This document shows positions 21,352 through 22,438 of a DNA stretch of 22,438 nucleotides, one piece after another. The stretch comes from DATECU01 sp035286745 (GTDB lineage: Bacteria > Acidobacteriota > Vicinamibacteria > Fen-336). How positions within the stretch are numbered: position 1 is the stretch's first letter; every line of letters starts with the position of its first letter. The stretch lies in NCBI GenBank assembly GCA_035286745.1, contig DATECU010000354.1:1-22438 (forward strand), written 5' to 3'. The position numbers and the translations under genes were made by a program. Below the pieces are notes generated by a model that did no database searches, was not told the DNA's origin, and was given only the letters and a program-made list of their open reading frames with translations.

Positions 21352-22080
21352 GTGTGCGTCCGGGCGACTCGGATCCTGGTGGCCACCGCCCTCCTCCTGG
21401 TGGGCCTGGCCGTCATCGACTCTCGAGGCGTGGGGCGTCGCTTCTGGTACCCGAGCTATCTGTCGATGACCGGGCCGCGGAGCCTCGCCTCCGTCCTGGC
21501 CGAGATCGGCCCCAAGAAGCGCCCCGCCCTCCTCAAGCTCCTCTCCGACGCCGGGGTTGGCTACCCCCCGCCGTCGGTCGTGCTGCTGGCCTACAAGCAG
21601 GAGCGGGTGATCGAGGTGTGGGCGGGGGCCGGGGCCGGCCACCGGCTGGTCCGCAGCTACCCGGTGCTGGCGGCCAGCGGAGGCCCGGGGCCAAAGCTCC
21701 GAGAGGGCGATCTCCAGGTGCCTGAAGGCGTCTATCGACTCACGGTGTTGAACCCGAACAGCAGCTACCACCTCTCGATCCGGGTCGACTACCCGAGTCC
21801 CTTCGACCGTGAGCAGGGCCGCCGCGACAAGCGCACCCGGCTGGGCGGCGACATCTACCTGCACGGCAAGGCGGTCTCCATCGGCTGCCTGGCCATCGGA
21901 GACGCCAACATCGAGGAGCTGTTCCTGCTCGCCGCCGACACCGGCCTGGCGCGGATGCGCCTGGTGATCGCGCCCAACCGAGTCGTGGACGGCGGCCCGG
22001 GACTGCCCGCCTGGACCGGTGAGTTGTACCGGGCGATCCGGGCCGAGATCGCCCGCACTCAGGGACCGGCGGGCACCTAA
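21352..22080 (+). CDS. YafK-like murein L,D-transpeptidase family protein
   Basis: A 242-residue protein with one N-terminal hydrophobic segment (about 8-24), probably a signal anchor. The YkuD catalytic motif HGKAVSIGC holds H171, S176 and catalytic C179. The flanking text YPVLAASGGPGPKLREGDLQ, VPEGVYRL, LNPNSSYHLSI, RVDYPSPFDR and ANIEELFLL follows the YafK/DpaA subgroup closely. In E. coli that protein cuts the bond between Braun lipoprotein and peptidoglycan; other YkuD proteins make 3-3 cross-links. It should act in the periplasm. The start is GTG at 21352, 9 bases after the amidohydrolase stop, without a strong ribosome binding site, so it is probably the last gene of the phosphatase operon. 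The first 70 residues beyond the anchor are not recognised. Confidence 0.9.
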   Translation: MCVRATRILVATALLLVGLAVIDSRGVGRRFWYPSYLSMTGPRSLASVLAEIGPKKRPALLKLLSDAGVGYPPPSVVLLAYKQERVIEVWAGAGAGHRLVRSYPVLAASGGPGPKLREGDLQVPEGVYRLTVLNPNSSYHLSIRVDYPSPFDREQGRRDKRTRLGGDIYLHGKAVSIGCLAIGDANIEELFLLAADTGLARMRLVIAPNRVVDGGPGLPAWTGELYRAIRAEIARTQGPAGT

Positions 22081-22170
22081 CCACTTGAAGCCCGGCGTGG
22101 GTTCGCTCCTGGGCCTGGTACTTGCGCATCGCAGCGTCGGTCCTCATGAGACAATGGCCATGTCCCGCCG

Positions 22171-22438
22171 ATGCCACCGACCCTGAAGGCCCCAGCCCCC
22201 GAGCGCGCGTCGCGGCTTCATGCCCTGGAGGCGCGCCTGGGGCACCATTTCGCCGACCTGGCCCTCCTGGACCAGGCCCTCACCCATTCCAGCCGGGCCC
22301 ACGAGTCGCTGGGCGGCCCCGCCCGCCACAACGAGCCGCTGGAGTTCCTGGGCGACGCCGTGATCGGCTTCGTGGTGTCCGACCTGCTGCATCGGCGGGA
22401 ACCGACAGGCAGCGAGGGCAGCAAGAGCAAGAAGCGGG
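22171..22438 (+). CDS. rnc: Ribonuclease III, N-terminal part
   Basis: From the ATG at 22171 the frame stays open to the window end (89 codons). The peptide shows LEARLGHHFADLALLDQALT and HSSRAHE, then NEPLEFLGDAVIGFVVSDLL, the RNase III signature with the metal-binding Glu and Asp of the ExLGD helix; the usual NERLEFLGD has Pro in place of Arg. The last residues (EPTGSEGSKSKKR) match the region just before the second conserved helix. RNase III cuts double-stranded RNA in rRNA maturation and mRNA turnover. Upstream ATGs at 22146, 22154 and 22160 are out of frame. A weak TG-n-GACAAT (22147-22155) could be its -10. The double-stranded-RNA-binding domain would lie beyond the window. Confidence 0.88.
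   Translation, partial: MPPTLKAPAPERASRLHALEARLGHHFADLALLDQALTHSSRAHESLGGPARHNEPLEFLGDAVIGFVVSDLLHRREPTGSEGSKSKKR

Overview
The window is GC-rich bacterial DNA (roughly two thirds G+C by eye) with tightly packed genes on both strands and many 1-4 base start/stop overlaps. The gene set includes a GspC-like protein, a long PAS-GGDEF-EAL protein, a RsbU-type phosphatase, a YafK-like L,D-transpeptidase, fused lipid-activation enzymes, and short TCAGC-rich intergenic repeats. This suits a free-living, probably Gram-negative soil or sediment organism of the Acidobacteriota type. That is an inference from content only; Myxococcota, Gemmatimonadota or a related uncultured lineage are also possible.

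Layout. 1-2983 (minus): a three-domain ACP / fatty-acyl-AMP ligase / PlsC acyltransferase, followed by the first 49 codons of a threonine-dehydratase-like PLP enzyme that starts at a TTG overlapping its stop codon. 2984-3560: noncoding, holding two copies of a heptad repeat and two short GTGTC/CTCTGTGGTTT repeats. 3561-4742 (plus): a chimeric ORF with an ECF sigma region 2 but no region 4, joined to an unrecognised helical domain. 4839-6667 (minus): macro-domain protein, HU protein with its own promoter and terminator, FtsB/DivIC-like protein, and a DUF6788-like protein. 6790-7864 (plus): EVE-domain protein, CutA and a small membrane protein, all translationally coupled. 7865-8204: noncoding, a dense cluster of the same heptad repeats in both orientations. 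8205-10294 (minus): cystathionine beta-synthase plus a gamma-lyase/synthase, the reverse transsulfuration pair. 10391-13384 (minus): PAS-PAS-PAS-GAF-GGDEF-EAL. 13446-16874 (minus): a GspC-like PDZ protein and an unusual exported fusion of an S1/P1-nuclease/zinc-phospholipase-C domain with a type I phosphodiesterase. 16946-17601 (plus): VapB-VapC. 17681-22080 (plus): RsbU-like phosphatase, YtcJ-like amidohydrolase broken by one frameshift, and a YafK-like L,D-transpeptidase. 22171-end (plus): start of RNase III.

No rRNA, tRNA, CRISPR array, insertion sequence or phage gene was seen. The points most worth a second look are the heptad repeat family, the S1/P1-phosphodiesterase fusion coupled to a lone GspC, the sigma chimera, the ACP-ligase-acyltransferase fusion, and several genes whose -10 box lies only 8-11 bases before the ATG, implying leaderless mRNAs.
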